Source: an uncultured Lachnospiraceae bacterium
GTDB taxonomy: Bacteria; Bacillota; Clostridia; Lachnospirales; Lachnospiraceae
Assembly (NCBI GenBank): GCA_910586725.1
Contig: CAJUJL010000013.1
Span: forward strand, 1 to 64,000
Direction of reading: 5' to 3'
Length of the DNA stretch: 64,000 bases
Part shown: piece after piece, positions 51,878-60,810 of the stretch
How positions within the stretch are numbered: the stretch's first letter is position 1
How the letters are laid out: each line of letters starts with the position of its first letter
Translations under genes and position numbers: made by a program
Notes under the pieces: generated by a model
Told to the model about the DNA's origin: nothing
What the model saw: the letters and a program-made list of their open reading frames with translations, nothing else
Databases searched by the model: none

Positions 51878-52459
51878 TCATGCGTATTTTTTGATAAACT
51901 CCTGTACCGGCAAATACAGATCGTCATATCGCTCTGCTATTTCCTCATCCGTCCAATCCCACCATGAAATCCGGTTCAAACATGCGATTTCTTCTCTGGA
52001 ATACCGGTACCCGATGATTCTGGCAGGTACGCCCGCCAGAATCACATAATCCGGAGCATCTTTTGTAATAACGGCTCCCGCCCCGGCAATCACTCCATTT
52101 CCAATATTTGAATAATTTGTAATGATAACATTTTGTCCCAGCCATACGTCATTGCCTATCTTGATTTTTTGGGCCCGCTCCAATTTGTCCCGATGCGGCT
52201 GAATTCCGTCTATATAGTAAGGCAGATCTCTGAACTGTTCGAACTCTATGAATTCCCCTTCGCTTGCTCCCCGGTATATGATCGGAGATGTTGTAATATA
52301 ACGCATTTCATGGTTAAATACAACATCTGTTCCAGGCGCAAAGCTGCAAAATGAACCGATCGACGCAATAAACGGATGGTTCCTGCACAATGGGCCGTAA
52401 CTATGTCTTCCAATTTCTGTTTTCCAGTTTTCACTTTCCTGATTGTTTCCGGCTCTCAT
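51878..52459 (-). CDS. hexapeptide O-acetyltransferase (Vat/CatB-like), second part of a gene split by TGA
   Basis: About 193 residues of left-handed beta-helix: SIGSFCSFAPGTDVVFNHEM, IGNDVWLGQNVIITNYSNIG, VIAGAGAVITKDAPDYVILA and GVPARIIGYRYSREEI are the family marks of xenobiotic/CatB-like acetyltransferases. It lies in exactly the same reading frame as the fragment at 52493-52798, separated only by one TGA (52493-52495) and eleven sense codons. The intact gene would run 52798 to 51878 with a tryptophan (TGG) or similar at that place. ATG 52459 may allow a truncated but structurally complete acetyltransferase. Confidence 0.72.
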   Translation of the reverse strand: MRAGNNQESENWKTEIGRHSYGPLCRNHPFIASIGSFCSFAPGTDVVFNHEMRYITTSPIIYRGASEGEFIEFEQFRDLPYYIDGIQPHRDKLERAQKIKIGNDVWLGQNVIITNYSNIGNGVIAGAGAVITKDAPDYVILAGVPARIIGYRYSREEIACLNRISWWDWTDEEIAERYDDLYLPVQEFIKKYA

Positions 52460-52492
52460 AGACGGCAGTTCAATGATACGGTCATCTTGAAA

Positions 52493-52798
52493 TCATTTTG
52501 TTACACTTCGTTTTAAGTCATCATAAACATCAGAATTTACGCTGGCCAATATCAGGTAATAGTCGTCACAATGAATGGAGTCAAGGAAAGAAACGTCTTT
52601 CATTGCAGGATTAAACATGCACAGATGATTGTCTATAATATAATCTTCCTGTATTCCATATGCATGATTCAATATATATTTTATCCGCATTCCAATATCA
52701 CCAAACGGATAAATGATAAATCGGATTTCATTTTGCCCCCCCCCACGTAATTTTTCCTCTATACATTGTTTTACCTGGTTTACAAAAGTTCCATCCAT
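52493..52798 (-). CDS. N-terminal Rossmann-like module, first part of the split acetyltransferase gene
   Basis: Starts at ATG 52798 with AGGGGG five bases upstream. The 101-residue product has the accessory module seen elsewhere (NEIRFIIYPFGDIGMRIKYI, DYIIDNHLCMF, YYLILASVNSDVYDDL) and ends at TGA 52493. Nine G at 52736-52744 encode Arg-Gly-Gly-Gly and are in frame. The gene is thus disabled twice over in potential: by a phase-variable tract and by a nonsense codon. Confidence 0.72.
   Translation of the reverse strand: MDGTFVNQVKQCIEEKLRGGGQNEIRFIIYPFGDIGMRIKYILNHAYGIQEDYIIDNHLCMFNPAMKDVSFLDSIHCDDYYLILASVNSDVYDDLKRSVTK
52736..52744 (-). repeat. coding homopolymer of nine G
   Basis: Nine C on the plus strand inside the first part of the split acetyltransferase gene, 18 codons from its start. 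In frame as sequenced; slippage would stop translation early. Confidence 0.75.
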
Positions 52799-52841
52799 AG
52801 TTTCCCCCTGCCTTTCCTTTGTGTATGCAAAACAACTCTTC

Positions 52842-55151
52842 TCAATGCAAAGCGGACGCGTCCGCCGATGCAATATTCTGTATCATCACCGGAATATTTT
52901 TTCTGACGCATAGCTGCGCTATATGCCCGCCGTCGCCGTAATAAGCATCGCATATGGATACTGCCATTTCCGCCTCATCTCTGTCAGCATAAATTCCCCA
53001 TGCTTTTGATTTGTACTCATCTTCCAGCTTCTTTCTCTCCAAAAAAATTCTGCTGCAATCATCACTGGGAACTTTTTCTGTCGATGCATCAGTCATCCAA
53101 ATCAACGCAATCTCGTCCCATCTCTCTTCCAAAGCTGCAAAAACCGATTTTATTTTCTTTAAAGCATCTTCTTTCTGCTGCTGTAAAATTGCATCGCTTG
53201 TGACATACATAATAACTTTCTTCCTGCTGCAATCCGGTTTGAAAATAATCTTTTTCCAGCTTTCCGGCAAATCCATAACCGTTTTTACAGCAGAATCCCA
53301 GTCCGTTTTTGGAGATCCGATTCCCAGAATTTTTTCTTCCCAAATCTCTCTTGTCTCTTCTCCTGCAAAATCAGTTAATATATTGATATAAATCCGACGC
53401 ATATTCTCCGACTGTACAATCACCCGGTCTGCATGCATTACACCCGGAACTGCACAGCAGTATTTTATATTTTCAATTGCACGAAAATCCTGCTCCATGA
53501 TTTCATCTGTTTGATATGGCGGGATATAAACCAGATTGTCCGTATAATTCTTCAAATTGGACGAATAAAAGAAAGGATGCACGCTCATCGCCATATCATA
53601 CTCATCGTACGGATTCTGTATATACATAATGTCCGGACAATGACCTGCGTAATCAAAAGCGTCGTATTTCGTAATCGGAACATCCGGAGGAAACAAATGA
53701 GAATCGTCTTGCATTTCTTTTGCCGTCTGATCCGCATTTTTATAAAAATAAGGAACCGGGATCACATAGGCCACACAATCCGGATCGCTTTTTGCCGCCT
53801 GATAAACGCTCTCCATAAATCCCCATGCCGATGCCATGTGAGGAAAAAATATAACTTCATACCGCAAATCTGTTTCTTCTTTTACCGTTTCTCTGACTTC
53901 CTCCATTTTATCTTTCATCCGATGATAATATCTCTCCAAATCCGGATTTTCCTGTTTTAGGACTGCCTCATGCACTTGATAAATCAACTCGCAGTATTCT
54001 TCCAGTTTTCCAACAGAGCGCGTGCCCTCTCCCCGTTTTTCTTCTATCGTCGTCCCAAGCATAATAGCCGTTTCCTGGCACGAAGCTAACATGATAAGCA
54101 TACGCTCCTGATCCCATTTACCGCCTGTCAGCTCATCCAACTGCTTTTCCAATGTACAAAGCAGTCCCCGCATCTGTTTCTTTACACGAATTGGCCCTTT
54201 GTCTGTTCTAGCATTCAACGCCTCTTTTTCGTAAACATACGTATACGGATTTTCGCCGATTTTTTGAACCATCGTTTCTTCCTGTTTACGGTAAAACGGA
54301 TAATCATGGGAACCTCCCCTTTTCACTGACGCCATATAACTGCCGTATTTGTGGTCCAAAACCGCATCATAAGCTGCAGGCACAGGAATCGACGCCGTCT
54401 CAAAAGGAATTCGAATGCTCTCCTGATAAAAAGATTTTGGCATCCTGTACTTTTCATTCATCATAAAAAGCTGCATGATCGTAATTTCCGATGCTTCTTC
54501 TTCCTGATACAAAGCATACAATTTCTCTGCCAGAATAAGCATTTGTTGGCGCAAAGACGCATGCAGATCAATTTCAATGCCAAAACCCTCTTCCACCCAT
54601 GCAATTTTGGAATGTAATTCCTCCTGGCTAAGCATTCCGGCGTCAAGTTCTTCCACAATTCCCATTACATCCCGAATCAGCTCCAACTGTTCCTTTTCTT
54701 TGTCCAAATCAGGAGCAATATAATCCATCACAAAAATATCAATCCCCATGCCGTAAGGACATCCATGATATTTTTCCAGAAAATCTTTCGAAAAATTAAT
54801 CTGTTTGCTGTTTAATACTCTGGTAAACAGTTCAGAATATGTTTCATCCGTATGGATATTGTGTAGATAACAGTTCTCGGGCAGCTCTTTTGGAGCAATC
54901 GAAAGAAAACGATGATAATCCTTTCGTTTCATGCAAATATCCAGATCATCATCCCACGGGATAAACCCCTGATGGCGCACTGCGCCAAGCAGCGTTCCCC
55001 AATCTGCAAAATATGTAATTCCATGCTTTCTGCAAATGCGATCCACATCCTCCAGAATTTCAAGCTGCGCCGCCCATGCGCGCTTCATCATGCCCGCAAC
55101 AAAAAACCCTTCTCTTACTTCACTTTCAAAATACGAATCCGAGAACTTCAT
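52842..55151 (-). CDS. LicD-family transferase fused to a CDP-glycerol-transferase-like domain
   Basis: About 769 residues. Residues 1-210 are a LicD/fukutin-type domain: GITYFADWGTLLGAVRHQGF, PWDDDLDICMKRKDY with the metal-binding aspartates. Residues about 390-765 resemble the glycerophosphotransferase/TagB-like domain of the neighbouring protein at 55217 (VPVPYFYKNADQTAKEM, VIVQSENMRRIYINILTDF, SICDAYYGDGGHIAQLC). LicD enzymes move phospho-alcohols from CDP donors. ATG 55151 is chosen because AAGGAG lies just upstream and MKFSDSYFE is a common start in Clostridia relatives; GTG 55220 overlapping the upstream stop is an alternative. Two transferase domains using CDP-activated polyols would fit the CDP-polyol module at 18829-21305. 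Confidence 0.82.
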   Translation of the reverse strand: MKFSDSYFESEVREGFFVAGMMKRAWAAQLEILEDVDRICRKHGITYFADWGTLLGAVRHQGFIPWDDDLDICMKRKDYHRFLSIAPKELPENCYLHNIHTDETYSELFTRVLNSKQINFSKDFLEKYHGCPYGMGIDIFVMDYIAPDLDKEKEQLELIRDVMGIVEELDAGMLSQEELHSKIAWVEEGFGIEIDLHASLRQQMLILAEKLYALYQEEEASEITIMQLFMMNEKYRMPKSFYQESIRIPFETASIPVPAAYDAVLDHKYGSYMASVKRGGSHDYPFYRKQEETMVQKIGENPYTYVYEKEALNARTDKGPIRVKKQMRGLLCTLEKQLDELTGGKWDQERMLIMLASCQETAIMLGTTIEEKRGEGTRSVGKLEEYCELIYQVHEAVLKQENPDLERYYHRMKDKMEEVRETVKEETDLRYEVIFFPHMASAWGFMESVYQAAKSDPDCVAYVIPVPYFYKNADQTAKEMQDDSHLFPPDVPITKYDAFDYAGHCPDIMYIQNPYDEYDMAMSVHPFFYSSNLKNYTDNLVYIPPYQTDEIMEQDFRAIENIKYCCAVPGVMHADRVIVQSENMRRIYINILTDFAGEETREIWEEKILGIGSPKTDWDSAVKTVMDLPESWKKIIFKPDCSRKKVIMYVTSDAILQQQKEDALKKIKSVFAALEERWDEIALIWMTDASTEKVPSDDCSRIFLERKKLEDEYKSKAWGIYADRDEAEMAVSICDAYYGDGGHIAQLCVRKNIPVMIQNIASADASALH

Positions 55152-55216
55152 TTCCCTCTCCTTTGCATGCCTGGCGTCTCTATCCGCATTCAAGACAGCC
55201 CTTACGTCAAAACGCC

Positions 55217-56530
55217 TCACACAACCTCCGTGCTCTGTATCATAATCGGTTTCCCTGTCAGCCGGTACAAATCCACCAGCGAACTTATATCTCCATAGTA
55301 AGCGTCCGAAACGGCAATTGCCCGGTGCAAATCCGGCGTATCGTCGTATATGCCCCAATTTTCGCTCCGATACTCTTCCACGATTTTTAAATATTCATCC
55401 ATCCATTTGGGCCGCATTGCCGCATACGTTGTCTGACTAAGCGGATGCGGCCTCCAGAGCAGCGCCAGATCTTCTCTGCCCTTTAGCAATGCCAAAACCG
55501 ACCGGATCTTTTTTAAAACCCTCTCTTCTCCTTCCAGCAGCTGCGTTACGCTCGTATTATAAAGCAATACGTTTCGTCTGCTTCCGTCGGGACGCATAAT
55601 TTTCGCAAGCCAGTCCTCCGGTATCTCCATGTCTTTCTTTTCTGCGGAAGTCACCTTATCGTACTTGGGCGATCCAAGCGCCACAAACTTTTCTTGGGGA
55701 TCTCCAAATTTTCCCCTGCACGAAAATTCCTCTTCAAATTTTTGAAATTCCCGAATATAAATTTCTCTTGCTTTTTCTGACTGCACAATGACTTTATCTG
55801 CATGCATCGTCCCCGGCAAAACGCACAAATGCGCCGGCGCCAGGCTGTCCATACATACAAAATAGGGAATATAAACCAAAAGATCCGTATGCTTTTTCAG
55901 CTCTTTCGCATAAAAATCCGGATGAATCGTCGTTACCTTATTGGCCTGGTCATAGGGATAATGAATATAAATAATATCCGGGCGCCTGTTTGCTACATCA
56001 TACTCATCCCATCTGACAACGGGCACATAATCCGGATACAAATCTGTTTCGTCATGCATGGCGGAAACGGAACCGTCCGGATTTTTATCAAAATAAGGAA
56101 CCGGCACGACATAAGCGTCGCACGCCGCATCCCGGTCCGCCGCCATCCATACGCTTTCCAGACTGTCCCACATAGACGCCTTATAAGGAAAAAAAGCCAC
56201 TTCCAGCCGTTCCGTCGTATGACGGGCAATATATTCTCTGACATCTGTCACATATTGATTCAGCTTCTGCCACGCCAAAGCTTCCGCCCTGCCCTCCGAA
56301 ATCAGATAAAGATCTTCGCAGTATTCCTCCAGCTTGTGGATAATTCCCTGATCGAATACGCTCTCCGCTTCGATTGCATTTCCAATCCACAATGCATCCT
56401 CCTGGCACTGCGCCAGAATAGAACCGACATGATTTCCTTCTCCCTGCAAGAGCGCCTGGCCAATGACGGCATGTCGCTTTATCATTTCCGAAACGGTTTC
56501 GATGATTTTACGCCTCACCCATCTTCTCAT
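55217..56530 (-). CDS. CDP-glycerol glycerophosphotransferase-like protein
   Basis: The 437-residue protein parallels the C-terminal half of the LicD fusion: VVPVPYFDKNPDGSVSAMHD, VIYIPYF-type region with LLVYIPYFVCMDSLAPAHLC, DKVIVQSEKAREIYIREF, FVALGSPKYDKVTSAEKKD, LALLWRPHPLSQTTYAAMRP and VSDAYYGDISSLVDLYRL. The HPL and SSL stretches resemble the catalytic loops of TagB/TarF-type enzymes. A helical N-terminal 100 residues is shared with the fusion. It would add phospho-polyol units to a glycan. The start overlaps the GT2 stop (ATGA). Confidence 0.8.
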   Translation of the reverse strand: MRRWVRRKIIETVSEMIKRHAVIGQALLQGEGNHVGSILAQCQEDALWIGNAIEAESVFDQGIIHKLEEYCEDLYLISEGRAEALAWQKLNQYVTDVREYIARHTTERLEVAFFPYKASMWDSLESVWMAADRDAACDAYVVPVPYFDKNPDGSVSAMHDETDLYPDYVPVVRWDEYDVANRRPDIIYIHYPYDQANKVTTIHPDFYAKELKKHTDLLVYIPYFVCMDSLAPAHLCVLPGTMHADKVIVQSEKAREIYIREFQKFEEEFSCRGKFGDPQEKFVALGSPKYDKVTSAEKKDMEIPEDWLAKIMRPDGSRRNVLLYNTSVTQLLEGEERVLKKIRSVLALLKGREDLALLWRPHPLSQTTYAAMRPKWMDEYLKIVEEYRSENWGIYDDTPDLHRAIAVSDAYYGDISSLVDLYRLTGKPIMIQSTEVV

Positions 56531-57582
56531 ATTATAAAATCTCCATATCCTGATTTTTCCAATCCTGTCGGCAATTGATCCATATATGACGCCAGTTCTT
56601 CTTCTCCCATTCCATTTTGTGCCAGACGATAAAGCTTCATCTGCTGTGGAATCAATGTTTCATATGCGGACTGGCCCGGATCCAAAACTTCCTTCAACGC
56701 CATCTCTTCCAGTTGCCGATACTGCTCCATGGAAATCTTCATATTTCGTAATCTGGCAAAATACAAAGTTTCATAAAAACATGTATGCAGAAAATACAAT
56801 TTAATTTCCTCATAAAACGTGTGAAAAAATTCGGTCCCCTTCATAAACTGCCACACCATTTGCTGCACCTTTGCATGGTCAAACAGGGTGTCCGCCTGTT
56901 GCATATTCTGCCACATTGTCCCCGCTTCATTCTGTCGGTATACATACAGCGTATCTGAAATCACCGCAAATCGCTCTCCGTAAAACAGCAGCGGATAGAC
57001 AAACAAAGGCTCTTCATACACAACATGCTCCGCAAACCGCACGCCGGCTTTTTGAACCAGCGTTCTTTTATAGAGTTTATTCCAACATCCATACGTTATT
57101 TTTTCGGACAGCAGAAATTTCCTGCGTTCTTCCTCTGATCCAATTTCATAAAAAGCGTCTTCCATTGCCGTCCGCCGCTTGAATTCCCCCGTTTGATCCG
57201 TATACAGACAGAAATCAAACTGCAGCAGATCGGCGTCCGTTTCTTTTGCCCTTCTGTACGCCTCTTCAAATAACTGTGGCTTTACCCAGTCGTCCGCGTC
57301 CACAAACGCAATATATTCACCTGTCGCGTAGGAAAGGCCCTCGTTTCTCGCCCCGCCCTGCCTTTTGTTTTCTTCCAGACGGATCACAATCACGGAATCC
57401 GGATAGGCGCGCTCAAACATAAGCAGCAATTCCCATGTCTCCCCCTTATCCCTGGAGGCGTCGTCTATAAAAATCAATTCCAGACTATCCGTTCCGATCG
57501 TTTGATTCGCCAGTGATAAAAAACATTGCGGAAGCCATTTTTTTGCATAGTAGCATGGAATGATTACGCTTACTTTCTTCAT
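56527..57582 (-). CDS. GT2 glycosyltransferase
   Basis: Catalytic marks KKVSVIIPCYYAKKWLPQCF, IFIDDASRDKGETWELLLMF, IAFVDADDWVKPQLFEEAYR. The last 130 residues are helical. Unlike the GT2 proteins at 24281, 27761 and 31421 there is no Rossmann-like tail. ATG 57582 is chosen because AAGGAAG lies six bases upstream; ATG 57588 is too close to that site. Confidence 0.87.
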   Translation of the reverse strand: MKKVSVIIPCYYAKKWLPQCFLSLANQTIGTDSLELIFIDDASRDKGETWELLLMFERAYPDSVIVIRLEENKRQGGARNEGLSYATGEYIAFVDADDWVKPQLFEEAYRRAKETDADLLQFDFCLYTDQTGEFKRRTAMEDAFYEIGSEEERRKFLLSEKITYGCWNKLYKRTLVQKAGVRFAEHVVYEEPLFVYPLLFYGERFAVISDTLYVYRQNEAGTMWQNMQQADTLFDHAKVQQMVWQFMKGTEFFHTFYEEIKLYFLHTCFYETLYFARLRNMKISMEQYRQLEEMALKEVLDPGQSAYETLIPQQMKLYRLAQNGMGEEELASYMDQLPTGLEKSGYGDFII

Positions 57583-57594
57583 TTTCATCTTCCT

Positions 57595-59178
57595 TTACCG
57601 AAAGTCTGCATCCGTTTCTATCCTTCGAAACAGTTCGCAAAAATGCGTCTTGCTGTCGGTCAGTGACTTGCCGCGTTCCCTGGCCAGTCCTGACATTTTT
57701 TGATACGTTTCCCTGCTGCGGCAATAAGTTAAAATCATCTCTTCCATTTTCGGATAGTCGGCAACCCAAAAATCCTCCCCGGCCGTATCCGCCGCATCGC
57801 CCACCGAAAGCGTGACTGCGGGCAGTCCCAGGAAAAGCGCTTCCGCCGCGGAACTTCCGCCGCCTTTGCGTTTGGGATTTACATAGAGATCGCAGCATTC
57901 CGTTACGGCCAGCGCGTCTTCCTGGCATTCAAAATAATGCGCTTTTTGCATTAACTTTGGATAGGAGGAAATGACCTGCGCGTAATCAGTAAATAATCCC
58001 ATAAAAACGACTTCTATGTACGAATCTTTTTCTATCACTGCATTCAGCATCTTTAAAAATTCTTCGTCCGCTTCGTCTTTTAACCTCCAGCCGGTAACCA
58101 GCAAAACAAACGCTCCGTTCGATAATCCCAGCTCCGCTCTCGTAAAATGATGCGTCTGCTCCTTGAACACAAACGTAAATAATGCCTTTTTGACATGTTC
58201 CGGTTTCTGGCCCAGTATCTGCATGACCTCATAGTCTCCCGGCCGCAAATCCCGGTCAATTGCCTGAAACGTCCCCGTCGTAACCGCCATCTCGGAAAAA
58301 ACGGTGCTGATCGTAATTTCCGGCACAACGTTTCCGCATAAGTCGGCGCAAAGATCTCCGCCGCCGATATTTAAGATGCAATAAGGCTTTTCTTTTTTCA
58401 TCCAAAACAGAAACTTCTGAATCTGGCCCAGATCCGGCATATTATCCTGGCACTGGACAAATTCAAACGTTTCGTCTCTGTATTTAAAATGCGTTGTCCT
58501 AAGGTATTTTTCCAGATAGCCTCCTTCGTCGCGATAATAAAAAGGCGTATCTCCTTTCTTTGGTATCAGCATAGCCGTATTGATGATAATGACTTTTTTT
58601 CTCAAATCATGCTGTATCGCATACGCCCTGTCGCAAACCGTTTTTGTAGGAGCGTGCATCTCTGTCAAAAATTGGGATGTGAATATCACAACCAAATCTT
58701 TGTTTCTTTCCTCAATCGGAATATACGAAAACATTTCCACATGCACAGCAGCGTAAAAAGACTCATACAATTCCCGATACAGCTTTGCCAGGCCTCTTTC
58801 AATCTTCTCATCCTGCAGCTTAACCTTTCCGAAAACGCTGCTTTTCATCTGCCAGAACAGAAAATATTTGTTGTACTCGCCCAGCACATCGTAATCCGCT
58901 TCGAGAATTTCATCCATTAACCATTGCGCATATTTTAATTCCTCACTGCACTTCATGCAGAACGATAAAATATGCACCCGCATCCATACGGGATACGTAT
59001 GAAGCTCCAGCGTCAGGTTTTCGCATAAATTCGTAATGGGATTTCTGTTCCTGTTCTTCGGCGTCAACAGCTTTTCCTGTTCTCTAAGCCAATGTTCCAT
59101 CACTGAAAACTGCGCGTAATATTCTTCTATGGTGTACTGCTTCATCTTCAGAAGTAAATTTTCTATTCCGTTCCACAT
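57595..59178 (-). CDS. GT-B fold glycosyltransferase-like protein
   Basis: 527 residues in the same layout as the protein at 13473: helical N-terminus, middle domain (DLVVIFTSQFLTEMHAPTKT) and C-terminal donor-binding half (AFVLLVTGWRLKDEADEEF, YVNPKRKGGGSSAAEALFLG, TLSVGDAADTAGEDFWV). The PKRKGGGSSAAEALFLGLP loop parallels PPRQGGG at 13473. Start 59178 follows GGAGGAAGGG; it overlaps the end of the CgeB-like gene by 16 bases. Transfer of a nucleotide sugar is presumed. Confidence 0.77.
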   Translation of the reverse strand: MWNGIENLLLKMKQYTIEEYYAQFSVMEHWLREQEKLLTPKNRNRNPITNLCENLTLELHTYPVWMRVHILSFCMKCSEELKYAQWLMDEILEADYDVLGEYNKYFLFWQMKSSVFGKVKLQDEKIERGLAKLYRELYESFYAAVHVEMFSYIPIEERNKDLVVIFTSQFLTEMHAPTKTVCDRAYAIQHDLRKKVIIINTAMLIPKKGDTPFYYRDEGGYLEKYLRTTHFKYRDETFEFVQCQDNMPDLGQIQKFLFWMKKEKPYCILNIGGGDLCADLCGNVVPEITISTVFSEMAVTTGTFQAIDRDLRPGDYEVMQILGQKPEHVKKALFTFVFKEQTHHFTRAELGLSNGAFVLLVTGWRLKDEADEEFLKMLNAVIEKDSYIEVVFMGLFTDYAQVISSYPKLMQKAHYFECQEDALAVTECCDLYVNPKRKGGGSSAAEALFLGLPAVTLSVGDAADTAGEDFWVADYPKMEEMILTYCRSRETYQKMSGLARERGKSLTDSKTHFCELFRRIETDADFR

Positions 59179-60800
59179 AGCCCTTCCTCCAGGATTTTTT
59201 CCAAAAATTCTTTTGCGCGCCCATCCCACGTATGATGCTGTTTTGCTTTCTGATAACCGTTATCGGCTATTCTTACCATTTCTTCGGGATCATTTAAATA
59301 TGCTCTGATTCGTTTTGGCAGCTGCGCTCTCTCGCACAAACGAAACGAAAGCAAATCCTCTCCGTCACAAAACCTGCCGTCTAAATATGCCGTCTCATCG
59401 GTGATAAGTACAGACCTGCACAGCATAATATTAGCCATACGCTCCGTAAATCCGCTTTTATGCCAGGACATGACGTTTAGCGAAAGCTTCGACTGCCGCC
59501 AGATTTTCATGCTTTCCTCCATCGTTACGTCCGGATGGCAGACAAGATTGGGATAACGGCTCAGCGGACAATAATTCCAGCTGTTTCCAAACACATCCAC
59601 GCGGATTCCCGCTGCAAGCAGTTCCAGCATCACCTGGTATCTGAAATAATGCATCACACAATAGGTCACCCGGCGCATCTGATAAAACAATTCTAAAAAT
59701 TCCTCTTTTGTGCAGGATATGCCATATTGCTCCAGCGCTTTGCCAAATGCCGCTTCAGCCGGCAAATCCGGCTGCTTTCTCATAATAAGCAGAAATTTAT
59801 TCGCCAAAAAACGAAATCTGCGTTCCATTCCGTGAATCATCAAAAGCTCATTCCAAAAATCCCCATACGTCCCCACAAAAGAAACGTCATATTTCTTTTC
59901 ATAAACGCCGGAATCCGGCAAAACTCCCGCCGGCGGGAACAAATAAGCCCGTCTGTTGTAATACTGTTTGATAAACTTCTGATAATTTTGATCTAACGTG
60001 AAAATAGAAAGGTTCTGTGGAGACTGCGTAAAATGATTTTTCATCCAGATTGGATGATCGAAAACAAAATTAAATTTCGGAGCATATATTTTATCGTGTA
60101 AAAACATCTGGCCGTTCTGAATCTTTAAGCCAAACAGATACGTCTGCATTCCGACTACCGCGCGATAACGCTTCCCGATAAACTTTGTCATGGATTTTAC
60201 GTCTTCTTTTTCCGAATCGAAATATTCTACGGCCTGCCCTGCGCGCATCAGCGCCTCGCCAAACTGCTCCGCAAACACATTCAAAATATTATGGCAGATA
60301 TTTTCCCCTTTATAAATCAGAACCGGCCGGATAGCATCGTCTATTTCATAAAATTCCTTTTCCCGTTTCAGCATCTTTTCCAGAAAATCCACCGTTTCAC
60401 TTTGTAAGCCGCAGCGGTTTGCCGCGCCTAAAACGCTTTTTAAAACCTCGTCAAAACAACCCGCTGCGATCAGCTTGTCTTTATATTTGGAAATAATATA
60501 GCAATCCGTATAAATTTCATCCGACAGGCATCCCGTTTCCCTATATTCGACCTTTACATAGCGATCGGCAAACGCCTGGTCAAACGGGTTCTCGGAAAAT
60601 TCTACGCAATAGGAATCTGCAAGGCGAAGCAGAAATTCGTACTGCTGCTTTGCCTTGATTTTAGAATTGATTCCTCCCACTTCAAAGAACGCTTCTTTGG
60701 GGATAAAGAATGTGTCTTCCGCAATGCGATCGTCGTACAGAAGTTCCCAAAATCTTTCTTCCTGTCCCTCTTTATTTTTTGAGATGTTGATCATTTTCAT
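59163..60800 (-). CDS. large CgeB-like glycosyltransferase
   Basis: 545 residues. The N-terminal 170 residues contain FFIPKEAFFEVGGINSKIKA and QQYEFLLRLADSYCVEF, which resemble the tail of a GT2 protein. The C-terminal half is CgeB-like: YDVSFVGTYGDFWNELL, IRVDVFGNSWNYCPLSRYPN, SKLSLNVMSWHKSGFTERMA and the ending GYQKAKQHHTWDGRAKEFLE. It is the second gene of the right-hand transcript, eleven bases after pseB. The extra N-terminal piece makes it longer than the CgeB-like proteins at 2351 and 17102. Confidence 0.8.
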   Translation of the reverse strand: MKMINISKNKEGQEERFWELLYDDRIAEDTFFIPKEAFFEVGGINSKIKAKQQYEFLLRLADSYCVEFSENPFDQAFADRYVKVEYRETGCLSDEIYTDCYIISKYKDKLIAAGCFDEVLKSVLGAANRCGLQSETVDFLEKMLKREKEFYEIDDAIRPVLIYKGENICHNILNVFAEQFGEALMRAGQAVEYFDSEKEDVKSMTKFIGKRYRAVVGMQTYLFGLKIQNGQMFLHDKIYAPKFNFVFDHPIWMKNHFTQSPQNLSIFTLDQNYQKFIKQYYNRRAYLFPPAGVLPDSGVYEKKYDVSFVGTYGDFWNELLMIHGMERRFRFLANKFLLIMRKQPDLPAEAAFGKALEQYGISCTKEEFLELFYQMRRVTYCVMHYFRYQVMLELLAAGIRVDVFGNSWNYCPLSRYPNLVCHPDVTMEESMKIWRQSKLSLNVMSWHKSGFTERMANIMLCRSVLITDETAYLDGRFCDGEDLLSFRLCERAQLPKRIRAYLNDPEEMVRIADNGYQKAKQHHTWDGRAKEFLEKILEEGLCGTE

Positions 60801-60810
60801 ATTGTTTTTC

